From Thysanoteuthis rhombus (Eukaryota > Mollusca > Cephalopoda > Oegopsida > Thysanoteuthidae), in the NCBI GenBank assembly GCA_963457665.1, contig OY735207.1, positions 45,411,679 to 45,475,678 on the forward strand: a stretch of 64,000 bases of DNA. The letters run 5' to 3'. The notes beneath the pieces are model-generated. The model saw only the letters and a program-made list of their open reading frames with translations. It was not told the DNA's origin and did not search any database. Below, in pieces: positions 48,500 to 58,700 of this stretch; the first letter of the stretch is position 1, and every line of letters starts with the position of its first letter. The translations under genes were made by a program, and so were the position numbers.

Positions 48500-49495
48500 T
48501 AACCATTTTCTATCAATTCAGAGAGAAACAAATATTTCATTTTCTAAAACAAAAATTCTGGGCATGACTTCAGATTCTCTCTCATATTTGAACCAAACTT
48601 TTTTCGGAGTAAGAGAAAAAATTTCTTTCCCAATTACAAAAATTAAAATGACAAAATTCATTCACACAAAAACTTGAAATTTTTTTTGTCAATTCTCACA
48701 GATTGAATTTTTTCTCCATATGAAGTAAAATGAAATATTTCAGAATTATTTGTACCCCAAATATTTCCAGTTGAGGGGTCGGCATGAATCAGGGGTTGAC
48801 CCCTTGACCCAAGTGTAATTATATTTATGTTTTTACCTGTAATGGAATAAATGTGAAGAGACGTATTGCAAACAATGATCAATTTGTTAATTTGACACAA
48901 AGAACAAAATTTCTCCTGTGTCGATGATTTATTTCATATTCAAAAGTGGAGGAATTTTTCTTCTCTCCCAAAACATAAGTTTATAACAATAATGATTTCC
49001 AAAGTCAGAACAAGAACCAGTTACAACAAAACTGTCTGGGGAAATCAAACACATATCAAGGGGGAGGAGGGAATTTGTTAAATAAAAGACTTTCACAAGC
49101 AAATTCTCCTGCTTCAGTGAATCCTGTTATCTATTCGTCATTGTCATCACCAAGAAAGACATTGTTTTCTTTGCTAACATGTATCAAAGAAACATTTAAG
49201 CCCAATCTGTTCACATTCCATAGCTTATCAAATACCAAGTTCTTGGCAGCAGGCAATCAATCCAAATTGAATTTGTCCCATCTTTTCGCACAACTTGTTA
49301 ATTTCCTTCTTGGTATTCTGTATTATTTCCTTTAAATTCTGCCATGATTACTTGCATTTTGAACCACAATCTGTATTCAGTTCTTTAGTATACTTCTTTG
49401 TTCAATCATTCAACCATCTTAGACTCCTCTGGAGTTCCTGTATTTCTTTGGCCAAGGTGGGGCCTTACGATTTTCAACAAAGACCAAAATTCAAC
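48500..49495 (-). pseudogene. Decayed coiled-coil plus beta-propeller (TRIM-like) gene copy
   Basis: From about 49495 downwards the minus strand gives, after an acceptor-like TTTATTTCCAG, a heptad-rich coiled coil (PTLAKEIQELQRSLRWLND, later SWQNLKEIIQNTKKEINKL and CEKMGQIQF). Then come propeller-like strands: KNLVFDKLWNVNRLGLNVSL, ITGFTEAGEFACESLLFNKF, LDMCLISPDSFVVTGSCSDF, and in 48900-48658 KLIIVCNTSLHIYSITGKNI and HADPSTGNIWGTNNSEIFHF. Further remnants (KVWFKYERESEVMPRIFVL) reach about 48510. The order coiled coil then propeller recalls TRIM-NHL-like proteins, though RING and B-box parts are not visible. In-frame stops interrupt the coiled coil twice and the propeller at least once, and at least three frame changes are needed, so it is not functional. 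It could be a processed copy or one exon of a dead gene. Confidence 0.55.
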
Positions 49496-49743
49496 CTGGA
49501 AATAAAGAAAAATCATTTTGTAAAAAATGTCATTGAACAAAAAAGCTCAAAGTTAAAAGGTAAAAATCTAGAAGGTGTGAAATATGAAATCAATGTTCAA
49601 AGCCATAAAATGACTTAATGAAAACAGTAAAATGGTCTATTTATGAAACTTGATGTAAAATGAGTCAGTAAATTTTGAGGCGTTACAATGAAAACAAATA
49701 ATTTGACTTCCAGAAAGAAAATTGTTTCCCAATTCATGAAGGT

Positions 49744-49746
<3 letters not shown>

Positions 49747-49781
<35 letters not shown>
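49747..49781. repeat. (GA)n microsatellite
   Basis: A pure GA run of about 17 units, followed by a purine-rich AGAGAGG-type stretch to about 49990. Open frames on the minus strand here (serine/leucine-rich) are artefacts of the repeat. Confidence 0.9.
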
Positions 49782-49783
<2 letters not shown>

Positions 49784-50799
49784 CACAACTAAGGAGAGAG
49801 TGGTCGTCTTTGCAGTAGAATACTGAGAGACAGGATGGCATTTTGAGATTCAATTTCTTTCCAAGATGATGACAAATATTCTTGGAGAAAGAGAGATGTG
49901 GAAATAGAGAGGGGGAGTGAGTAAAAAAAAAATAGAGAGGAAAGGAGGACATGACTGAGAGGGAGAGGACAGAATGAGAGAAAGGAAGATGTAGAAGAGG
50001 AAATAATGTAAAAACATGAAAACATTTCAAGTTATAAAAAGGACAAAATATAAAAAAATAAAGGAAAAATACAAAAAGTTCATTTATAAAACTTCACATA
50101 AAGTGACCTGGTAGTTTTAGAGATTTCAGAGTAAAGAGAAGAAGCAATATGTAAAGGAAAAGAAGCAAATAAGATCACCGCGTTTTCTTCTAAAAGCACT
50201 GCAAACAAATTCATGATGTGTTAGAGAGAGGGAAAGAATAAAGATTAATCCAGATAAGGGATTCGATTTTGAGCGAGAGATAAGAAAGGAATAAGCAAGA
50301 GAGGGGAGATTGGCCGATTATTGAGGGTGGGTACAATGAGCATGACACAATTGCCTGATCTTTATTATTCCTTCTGTCATTTGTGTCGGAAATAAAAAAA
50401 ATAATGATGTTCTATTCAATATAGACCACGTACTTTTAATATTTGTGTGTATTAAAAAGGCTCTTTCAATTAAATACTTTTGGTTTGCTTACCTATTGTG
50501 TTGGAATGAGGGCCTTTGACCTTTTCAAAATTGATTTAAAAAAATAAAACAAGATTCGGTTTTAGTTCATATTACCGTTCTTTCAAAAATAATTTGTTGA
50601 CACTAAGAGATGCCCGGTTGTGCCAGATCACATCCAACCTAGTCCTGACTGACAAGGAATGTGTGTGAATCTGTCTGCAGCCTGGTTAGTGTTGGGGTTA
50701 GGGAGTAGGTTTTCAGTCAGGGTGAATAACGTAGGTTTAGGGTTAGTGTCTCCAATTTCCCAATTATTCATCAGTGTTATTTCATTGCTTGGTAATTAA

Positions 50800-51700
50800 A
50801 CATACTCAATGGACATCGGAAAAAAATGTAGCCACTAATAGCCATAAAAATGGCCACCTGATGCGTGGGTGCGATCGGGCGCGATTCGTTACGTTCGGCC
50901 ATCTTTTAATAGACACCGTAATAGGGTCTAAGGTTTCGGACAGGCTCACATAATCCCCGGGCACGTACACGCTCATGTAATCAGGTATCGAGTGATCGGA
51001 CACGTCCCGACACGATCGGGTATCTTTTAGAGTCACTTGTGACTTTTTTTTACGTTCTTCCTATCAATAAAACCTTCCAGAAATCTTTCCTGATTAACTC
51101 TCTTCTCTTGAATCTAGCTACAGCATTCCAAGGATTGCCGATTTAATCCGAATAAAAGATACGATAAAACAACCCCACTTCTACCTCGCCACGGATTTAA
51201 TCTGAAAAAGTTTTGGAAGGGGAAAAGGGGCAGTTTTCCCTTCCACTGAATGAATGGAATCCCCTTCTATTATTCCCTTCTGCCTGGAGTCCATGGGAGA
51301 TAGATAACTGGATTTGTCAGATGAAGATATGGATTGGAAGGGAAGTGGTTGTATAAGGTGTGGATAAAATCTGTCCAAACGATTGGGCGAAGTCAGCGAA
51401 AAGTCTGGACGACCGGACAAAGCCCAGACCTCACAGCATGCAGCCCTCCCAGGATCGAATACTGATCAGTACGGGTATGTCCATCCTGGTACAGATGGAT
51501 TCGAACCTTACCGAAGCTGGACGTTTACATTTTTAGCATCTCTATGTTCATTTTTTCGAATCCAAGGATGGGACTCGAGGAAATAAGCATCTGGCATCCT
51601 TACATTGCCGGACGTAAGTATTGGGTTCGTTGAATTAAGATATGTGAGGGAAGGAAAGCCGTGGACAGTAAGTGGTTTTATCTTCACTCTTCTGCACGGA
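50800..51700. other. GC- and CpG-richer island without recognisable gene
   Basis: This stretch holds clustered CGATCGG/CGATCGGG and TCGGACACG words around 50865-51025 and a GGATTCGAACCTTACC block around 51498-51513 (a perfect B-box-like GGTTCGAATCC on the minus strand, but without an A box at tRNA spacing). Open frames on both strands lack domain similarity. It could be part of an unrecognised transposon or a CpG-rich regulatory stretch. Confidence 0.3.
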
Positions 51701-51922
51701 CCGATTAAAGATATTCACGTATTTTTCCTTCCCTTCGTTCGTTTAAAGCTTTCAAAATCTAACTTTAGGTAATGTTCTTATTCATGCACGGAAGACATGA
51801 ATAGAAATTTGAAAAAGTAAATAAATTGTTTATCTACCTCTTTGTAAATTCCCTTCCGCAGATGGAGGGAAATAAGCAGTGGTTCGATCGTAACTGTCAT
51901 TCGGTTAAGGCCGGTTAAAAAG

Positions 51923-51925
<3 letters not shown>

Positions 51926-51962
<37 letters not shown>
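51926..51962. repeat. (AT)n microsatellite, left of Penelope-like fragment
   Basis: A pure TA run of about 18 units directly abuts the Penelope-like fragment. Confidence 0.9.
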
Positions 51963-51966
<4 letters not shown>

Positions 51967-52462
51967 ACCCAGACCCATAGGAAAAATTTACCTTAGCCAG
52001 TTATACCACTTGTTCAAATCACAGCCAACACATTTTTGATAACTTGTAAGGTTGATATCTATGTAGCTCCTTGACCTCACCACCACTCGATTTACACTAT
52101 CCCTAACATACCCCAAAAATCTAACTCCACATCACTTCCCTCCTACTCTGACACACTTTGCCCTCTCCAAGACCAACTGCTGCTGCTTAACCAAAGACTT
52201 CATACCTAGCTGGACTTTCTCTCACACAGCAGGATGCCTCCAGCAGCCTTTATAAAATATTTTACCCACAAGGCATAGCTCCTGATTTTGGACTCTGGTT
52301 CTACATGGGAACTTCAAATCCTAAAAACACATACTCACACAGCACACACCACTGAAGATGGGAAAAATCCCGAAACATGTCTGAACCATTAACATCTAAG
52401 GATTAATAAACCTTACTTCTGAACACTTTACTCCCGAGTCTGTCTCACTCTTTACAGTTCAC

Positions 52463-52463
<1 letters not shown>
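51963..52463 (+). mobile_element. Penelope-like element terminal fragment (pLTR-type)
   Basis: About 500 bp of non-coding sequence lies exactly between two (AT)n tracts. Its right part contains a hammerhead-type motif at 52349-52387 (listed separately) and then TTAATAAACCTTAC. Penelope-like elements are known to carry such ribozyme motifs in their pseudo-LTRs. There is no reverse transcriptase or GIY-YIG coding sequence here, so this is only a terminal remnant. Identity rests on the ribozyme motif; a ribozyme-bearing non-autonomous retroelement is the alternative. Confidence 0.55.
52349..52387 (+). ncRNA. Minimal type I hammerhead ribozyme motif
   Basis: The invariant box CTGAAGA (CUGANGA) is at 52352-52358. 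It is followed by a helix II of T-GGG / CCC-G (52359-52362 and 52369-52372) with an AAAAAT loop, and then the second box GAAA (52372-52375). Next come C, a two-base loop AT, and GTC (52379-52381). This gives a two-base-pair helix III (A-U, C-G) and a predicted cut after C52381. Helix I is short (A52351-T52382, C52350-G52383). This is the weak 'minimal' form described from Penelope-like elements, which often acts as a dimer. Activity is not shown. Confidence 0.65.

Positions 52464-52507
<44 letters not shown>
52464..52507. repeat. (AT)n microsatellite, right of Penelope-like fragment
   Basis: A pure TA run of about 22 units closes the Penelope-like fragment on its right. Confidence 0.9.
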
Positions 52508-52509
<2 letters not shown>

Positions 52510-52519
52510 CACGATGAAT

Positions 52520-52640
52520 GTTTCATTTGGCCTAGACAGCGTAAATAGAATGAACAATTGAAGAATTGAAGCGGCTACCTTATCTGTTGTAGGTTCAGTT
52601 ACTGCAGTAACCACATTATTTTCTTTATTCTTCGGATTAT
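52520..52640 (+). mobile_element. Truncated tRNA-like repeat, second copy
   Basis: GAAGCGGCTACC followed by GTAGGTTCAGTTACTGCAG and TAACCACATTATTTTC matches, in opposite orientation, the tRNA-like core at 52893-52972 (GAAGCGGCTACC...GGATCGATTCCTGTAGCAACC). The head with the A box is not recognisable here. Confidence 0.45.
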
Positions 52641-52688
52641 ATATTACTTTCTACTACAACTACAACCAATAGTGATAATAAAATGATA

Positions 52689-52689
<1 letters not shown>

Positions 52690-52744
<55 letters not shown>
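52690..52744. repeat. Compound (AC)n(AT)n microsatellite
   Basis: About 15 AC units run straight into about 12 AT units, ending at the left inverted repeat of the next element. Confidence 0.9.
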
Positions 52745-53167
52745 CAAGAAATGGATATATGAGATCCGACAAAATGATAATAAATTGCGTCATATTATAT
52801 AGAGACTTATTTTAAATGATCTCCCGTTGTTACACGGTTAATACACCATCACAACGTTAATAGAATAAACAATTAAAGAAAATCATTGGTTGCTACAGGA
52901 ATCGATCCTGCCCCCGGTAGGGTAGCCGCTTCAATGTAGCGATGCTCTTATAATTGATCTAAACAGCCGCTGCTAATGCAAAGGCCAAAATACCTATTTT
53001 CACACCAAATTCTCATCTTGTTCAGTCTCGGTCCTACCGCTTCTTTCCACGCAACAGTTATATACCAAGAAATGGATATATGTGGACCAACCGAATGATT
53101 ACATGCGTATTATATACACATAACGCAATTTATAATCATTCTGTCGGATCATTTATCCATTTCTTAA
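52745..53167 (-). mobile_element. Inverted-repeat element with tRNA-like core
   Basis: Left end CAAGAAATGGATATATGAG...GATCCGACAAAATGAT and right end (inverted) TTAAGAAATGGATAAATGAT...CCGACAGAATGATT are inverted copies about 55 bp long. Another direct copy of the left end lies inside at 53065, making the last 100 bp a hairpin by itself. The core at 52893-52972 on the minus strand resembles a tRNA. It has an A-box-like TTTAGATCAATTATAAGAGC and a B box GGATCGATTCC, with a partly pairing acceptor stem (GGCTGTT / AGCAACC). Either a tRNA-derived SINE inserted in a MITE, or a MITE that captured a tRNA head. Confidence 0.55.
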
Positions 53168-53589
53168 TACATTACTGTAAAACGAAATAAAAGTAGACTA
53201 GACAAGAAAAACAAGTCCGTTGGTTTTGCTGCACATCATTTTCTTTTTGTTTTTTGCTTTTTGAAAATTGATGATGATTTCGATGGCCGGGTGAAGGGAG
53301 TGTGGCTGGATCCGTGAAAGGGTTAAGAACCTCCAATGGATTGAAAGATATTTTTTCAGAAGAACGGCAATGTCAGGATAAACAGAATAATCTTGACCAA
53401 TAAAATCAGCATTATGTCTATTTCTCTTCATGTAGGCATTAAGGAAGGTTAGCATTTTTTAAAAATCGATCAAGTTTTTATCTATAGTTTATTCTGTTCC
53501 GGTTTCACTCTTTTATTGATTCTGGTCAAAATTAGAAAAGAAAACAAATAACTCGTTTAGCGTCCAATATTCGCCACAGAGTAAACGGA

Positions 53590-53710
53590 GCGCGATCAGC
53601 GAGCAGCTTGGTACAGTGACGTCAGAGAACGATAAGGAATTTCATTGGATGAGAATTGTCCCGTCTTCGTATAATAAGGTTTTTCATTGGACTATAACAG
53701 AGAAAAGGGG
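53590..53710. promoter_or_regulatory. Promoter-like cluster: CRE and inverted CCAAT boxes
   Basis: A TGACGTCA palindrome (53618-53625) is followed by two inverted CCAAT motifs in near-identical setting, TTTCATTGGATGA and TTTCATTGGACTA, about 50 bp apart, with CpG-rich GGAGCGCGATCAGCGAG upstream. Such a cluster fits an RNA polymerase II promoter. I could not attach a convincing coding exon; the minus-strand frame at 53198-53455 (85 codons, unknown product) lies upstream of it if transcribed leftward. Confidence 0.35.
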
Positions 53711-54474
53711 TGTCATATAAGAGAATAGGATAAAAGGTGAAGAGAAATAGAAAAAGAGCAAGAAATGGTTGTCATTAAGAGAAGGATTTCTCTTTTACGA
53801 CTTAAAAATATCAAACGTGAAAATTTGGGCGTTGTTGGTCCTTTTTCATATACGCACATGATGTAAATTCCGATTTTTCATCATTATTTCAATGCCTTTT
53901 GGGGGATTTTTCAAACATAAAATACGAAATTGCGCGCTTTAGTAGGAACTTCCTTCATTTATACATTTTACTTTTGCCTTAAATAAAACTTTCCGTACCT
54001 ATGATTTTTTTCTCTTCGTATTTACTTCTGCGTAAATTAAATAGAAACTTGTTATACGGGAAGCAAGCTCGGGCTGGGATGGCTAATGCAGTAGCCAGCG
54101 TAAGGTATCCATGGACAGGCTCGTGCATGAACGCCCCTGTGGGGCTGCTTACGAAGGATATGTATTGAAAGAACAAAAACTTTCCCGAAATCTATTTTGT
54201 TTCTATATTTTTAGAAATGTTGGACACTCAGGGAAAATAGTCTCACTTTCTGGTCTCTTGAAAAATCGAGAAATATGTTCTTGCAAGTAATTTTTGAGCA
54301 TTCAATCCATAAGACGTTGCGGTATCCAGGGACTCGATCAGTTTTGAAGAAAGTTGATCTTGGGAGGTGTGTGCTGTTTACAATGTAACTATAATGATGA
54401 AGTGGAACACATAATCTCTGCCATTTTTACAGAGATACGGCTTACATGAATAGTTTCACCTTTATTTTGATAAA

Positions 54475-54725
54475 AACATCCCGGAGAATGAAGATGTCAA
54501 AATAATGCTCCCAAAAGTAAAAAAAAATTTGAAAATTTTTCTTCCAGAAAGCGTCTAGTGGAGTACTGATACCAATTTTCAAGTCTGTAGTCAAAACAGT
54601 GTGGCCAGGAGCGTCAGACCGCACAAACACACTCACACGTACAAACAAATAGACTTACTCATTACAACACGCTCATTTACTAAAGAATAGAACCCTTTGC
54701 CATCCTTGGTGGTTACAGTTGATCA
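54475..54725 (-). repeat. Dispersed repeat family W, copy 3
   Basis: Minus-strand copy: CAACTGTAACCACCAAGGAT, GGCCACACTGTTTTGACTAC, TTGGTATCAGTACTCCACTA, then GACATCTTCATTCTCC. It is the longest open of the four: the part around the core translates as APGHTVLTTDLKIGISTPLD on the minus strand. Confidence 0.65.
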
Positions 54726-55767
54726 ATTAATCAAAACAAAACAGAAGTAAATAACATAAGAAAATTATACTGTAATTGCTTTGAATAAATATAATTTTTT
54801 AAAAATTTGTTCGCCCTTTTTTTTGTGAAAACTTTATCATCAGGATTTATTTCAATGATTTAATATTTTTTGTATAATAAACACAGATAATCCCGTAATC
54901 CCGTCTCAAAATTTCTGAAATACTGTTTCGAAATTAAAAAATATTCTAAAATTTTAACATTTTACAATCAAAATATTTAAATTCCATTTTTAGGGGAGAA
55001 GGCATCATATTTTTTTTCTCGGAAAGGTTGAGCAAATATATGAGATCGGAGAAATGTACTTAAACAAACCAAACCAGGAAATAGAATTTAAAACTTTCCA
55101 TTATTTTTTCAATTTCTGGATGCCTAAAAATGAAGTTAAGCTCAAAAGGATGTGTAATTAGACTATGAGGTTCAATAAAATCAAAATTCGACACGATGTG
55201 GGCTATTTTTCAATTTTTGGAATGAATGCCAAAAGACTTTAATACATATAGATTATGAGACTAAAAGTCATTTATACTATCATCAATCATAAAAAGTTTT
55301 GTCATATTTTAATTCAACTAAAGACTTTTTGATCATCTCGGCATTCGAAGGGGGGGAATTTTGTACGAGGCCCTATTTGTCTGCACCTTGTAAATGTTGA
55401 CCCAATCAAGCTGTTGTAAGAGGCTCTGATTCCTCTGCTTTCAAAGATAAATATAATAAAATAGAATTTAAAAAAAAAGTGAACAGTGGGTTGATGAAAA
55501 AAATACTCGTTTCTGTTCATGGTTAAATTTTTAAAAGTTTGATTAACCACTCTGAAAATTAATGTTCAGAACTATTAATTTGTAGTTGATTAGCAACGCC
55601 AATGATCATTTCAATTATTCGTAGTCATATGCGTTAGCAGCAAGAGTTCGGATTGATACTTCTATGATAGCAGCAGGCAGGAGTCGCTCAGAAGAGGGCA
55701 AAAATAAACAGTACAGTAAACAGAGTGAAAAGGCGAAACTGAAGAAGAGGAAATAGCAACAACAAAC

Positions 55768-58700
55768 ATGGCCGACCGTTATCAACAACAATTGCCGAAT
55801 CTGATTCAGAAGTTACGGGTTAGTGAGACGTTTTTCTCTTCTTTTCAGTGTATGTTGAACTTGTGACAATACTTTTTCTTTCGCTCTCTTGAAAATTTAT
55901 CTGAATGCAAACTTGGAAACCAAAAATAAATCAGCATATTTAATGATTCGTTCATTTCTATTCAATTGTGTTGCTATTTATTCTCGAAAAGTAGAAACAA
56001 TTTAGTTTTGAAGTATTGGTGAATTTTATGTTTTTTCCTTTCATTAATTCATATTTTATCAGTTATACTTGGAGCTTCGTTTCTTTAAACAAAATTGTGG
56101 TCGTGTTCGCACGAAAGTAGCTATGTGAACTGCTTGTATTGTCATTAATACAATAAAGGAGTCAAGAAATTCGCACCATTTTTAATTAGAGTTTTATCGT
56201 AATGTTTTTTTTGTTTTTTTTTTTACAGCGCTTCTAATTTGTTTCGTTCATATTCAATATTTTTCAACATATTTTCTTTTAAAAGGAAGAAATATATCAA
56301 ATGGTTATGACCATGTTAAATCTTCGGTTAGTTACTTTATCTTCGTTAACTATGAATCATTGTCAAACGAAACAACTTTCGTCATTCCAAGTTGGAAAAA
56401 TTAGCTGAAAAACAAAATAAGTCGTCTAGTTGTATTTTTTTGAAAAATAGGAACATAAGGTAAGGAAATTGGTAGCCTTTTAAACTTTTGGTGGACGAAC
56501 GTATGAAAAACAAGCCAAAAACAAGTTAGAAAATATAATTTTTGAAAGTAACTCATTTCAGTGAACGAACCGAGTGACTCAGAGGTATTTTGAAACTAAA
56601 TTTATTGACCCCTCCTCCCCAAAACAACATTTTCAGCGAAAAGTGCTATTAGTTCAACAAATGTAACATGGTGTTGACTCGCAAGAAAATAATTATATAG
56701 CAAAACTGAAAAATATATGAACTCAAAATTACCAGAATTGGAAAATAAATAAACTTGGAAGAGTGACAACTGATGCAATCCCTCGGTGAAGTGATCTAAG
56801 AACTAAAAGTTTGAAGTAAACACTCGATTTAGTACCGGTTCTCTGGGAAGTTCTGAGCTTTTTATCCACGTGGGGTGGAGATGTTGTTATTACTATCATC
56901 ACTACTACTACTACTACTTTATTTGTTTATTTATTTATTTATCTATTCGGGTAATAATTACAACAACAATCTAAACTGTTCCGTGATAATGTTCACTGGT
57001 AATACTCTTGCATCAGTGCACATATTGAAGTAATCCAAAGTTACGAACTTCACTGCTAGTACGGGAAATAATTTCAAGTTGAAATCTTTGAATTGATTCT
57101 GTAACTTGAGAAGAGAGAGCATTGAACGAAGATGGATTAAGCTAAAAAATACAATAAGAAAAATCTGCGTTGACCCCCTCCCTGATTGATACAGTGAACC
57201 CTCGTTAAAACGGACTAATAGAGGGATGGGTGGGTGTCTCTTTTATACAATAAAGTATGCGCTACTGGCGACTCTCACTGAGTGAGTGATAAGTATTTTT
57301 ACGCTCTTTTAAGATGTATTGAAATAATTCAAAATCCACTTTTGAAAACCTAATTTTGGTTATGATTGCCAGAAAGTAGTACAAAGTTGGTTGTGAAAAA
57401 TACCATTGTGTACTCACAGAGGATTTATGTGCTGATTAAGGCCGTGTTCATGTTTTTGACGAAAATTTTATCGATTTTGGTATAATTGATGGATCGGGAT
57501 CTGGAAACAGAAAAATAATTTTCTACGATCTTTCTTTTATTAATCATACAAAGATTATCACAATAAAATTGATAGATTTCAATTTACAGACGTTTTCATT
57601 AACACATTGATTTTCGTCTGAGAGTTGCAGTACTTTGAATAAGATACATCATTGATTAATTAGGATCTGACTCCTCTGGAAATCCATAAATCAATATGTT
57701 TGTTTACTTCAAGATATGGAGAGGTAATTGTAGAGGTAATTTTGAAGTGGTCCACTTACAATACAATTCTATGAATGACACTTATGATCTTTCTGTTCAC
57801 TTTCTTGATTCAGATTTATTTGGTTCTATCAGATATCTGGCTTACAGGGTCCATTTAAAGAGCGTTCACTGTAGTTCAATTAAATTAAAGGAAATAAAAA
57901 CTTGTAATGAAAGAAAAAAATACATTTTAGGTTTTACTCTTGCTATCTTCGTGAAAAAAGTATTTCTAGTTGTAGTAATTGGTAATTGTTGAATCAAGTT
58001 GTTTTAATTTCTCAGGTGAAGTATAATTGTCATAAAGTGAAATTTTAAATAGGTGTTTTTACATATTAACAATCTTTTTTTTTTTTTACTTGAATACTCA
58101 GCTTTATTATCAGTTATTGATTAATTAGAAAATCCAAGGAAACAAAACTCTGAAATCAAGCTTAGCTTTCATAGAAAGAGTGAGACAGAAAATTACTCAA
58201 CACCAACAACTTTATTGTTGTCATTTTGAACTTTTATGACTACTTTTTACCTTTATTGCCTGAAAAAAAAACATAATGAATTGAGATGAAGGAGAAAAAT
58301 AGTCATAAAAATTTGAAATCATAATGATTTATAATATTTCATCTAATAAAAAACAAAAAAAATCTACTTACATCTTTGTTCACTATTCAACTGTTTCAAA
58401 TTTCCTGGATCTGCCCACCTATATTAATCAACTCCTCCTTGGCCCATGGCAATACCTCAATAAAATTTCATTCAAGTTTATTGAGAACTTTTGGAGATAT
58501 TGTGTGGATAAACTGTGTGGATGACTGAATACATAAATGTATGAAAATAAAAAAAAAAAATTTTTTAATATAATGTATAAAATATGATATAAAAATGTAT
58601 ATATATAAAGTATAAAATTTTATAATTATATTTCCTGGAAATACCCCCAAATGTAACCAAGTTTTGTTCTCCTCATGGCCTGCACTAAGAGAAAATTGAA

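Noticed and set aside
51490-51520. Perfect minus-strand GGTTCGAATCC B box
   Set aside because: No A box at tRNA spacing and no cloverleaf; taken as chance or an isolated relic.
53198-53455. 85-codon minus-strand frame beside a promoter-like cluster
   Set aside because: It has plausible composition, but no recognisable family, no splice support and no conserved motif, so I did not list it as a gene.
57696-57992. 98-codon plus-strand frame
   Set aside because: It crosses the right end of a pogo-type MITE, so it is not a single functional unit.
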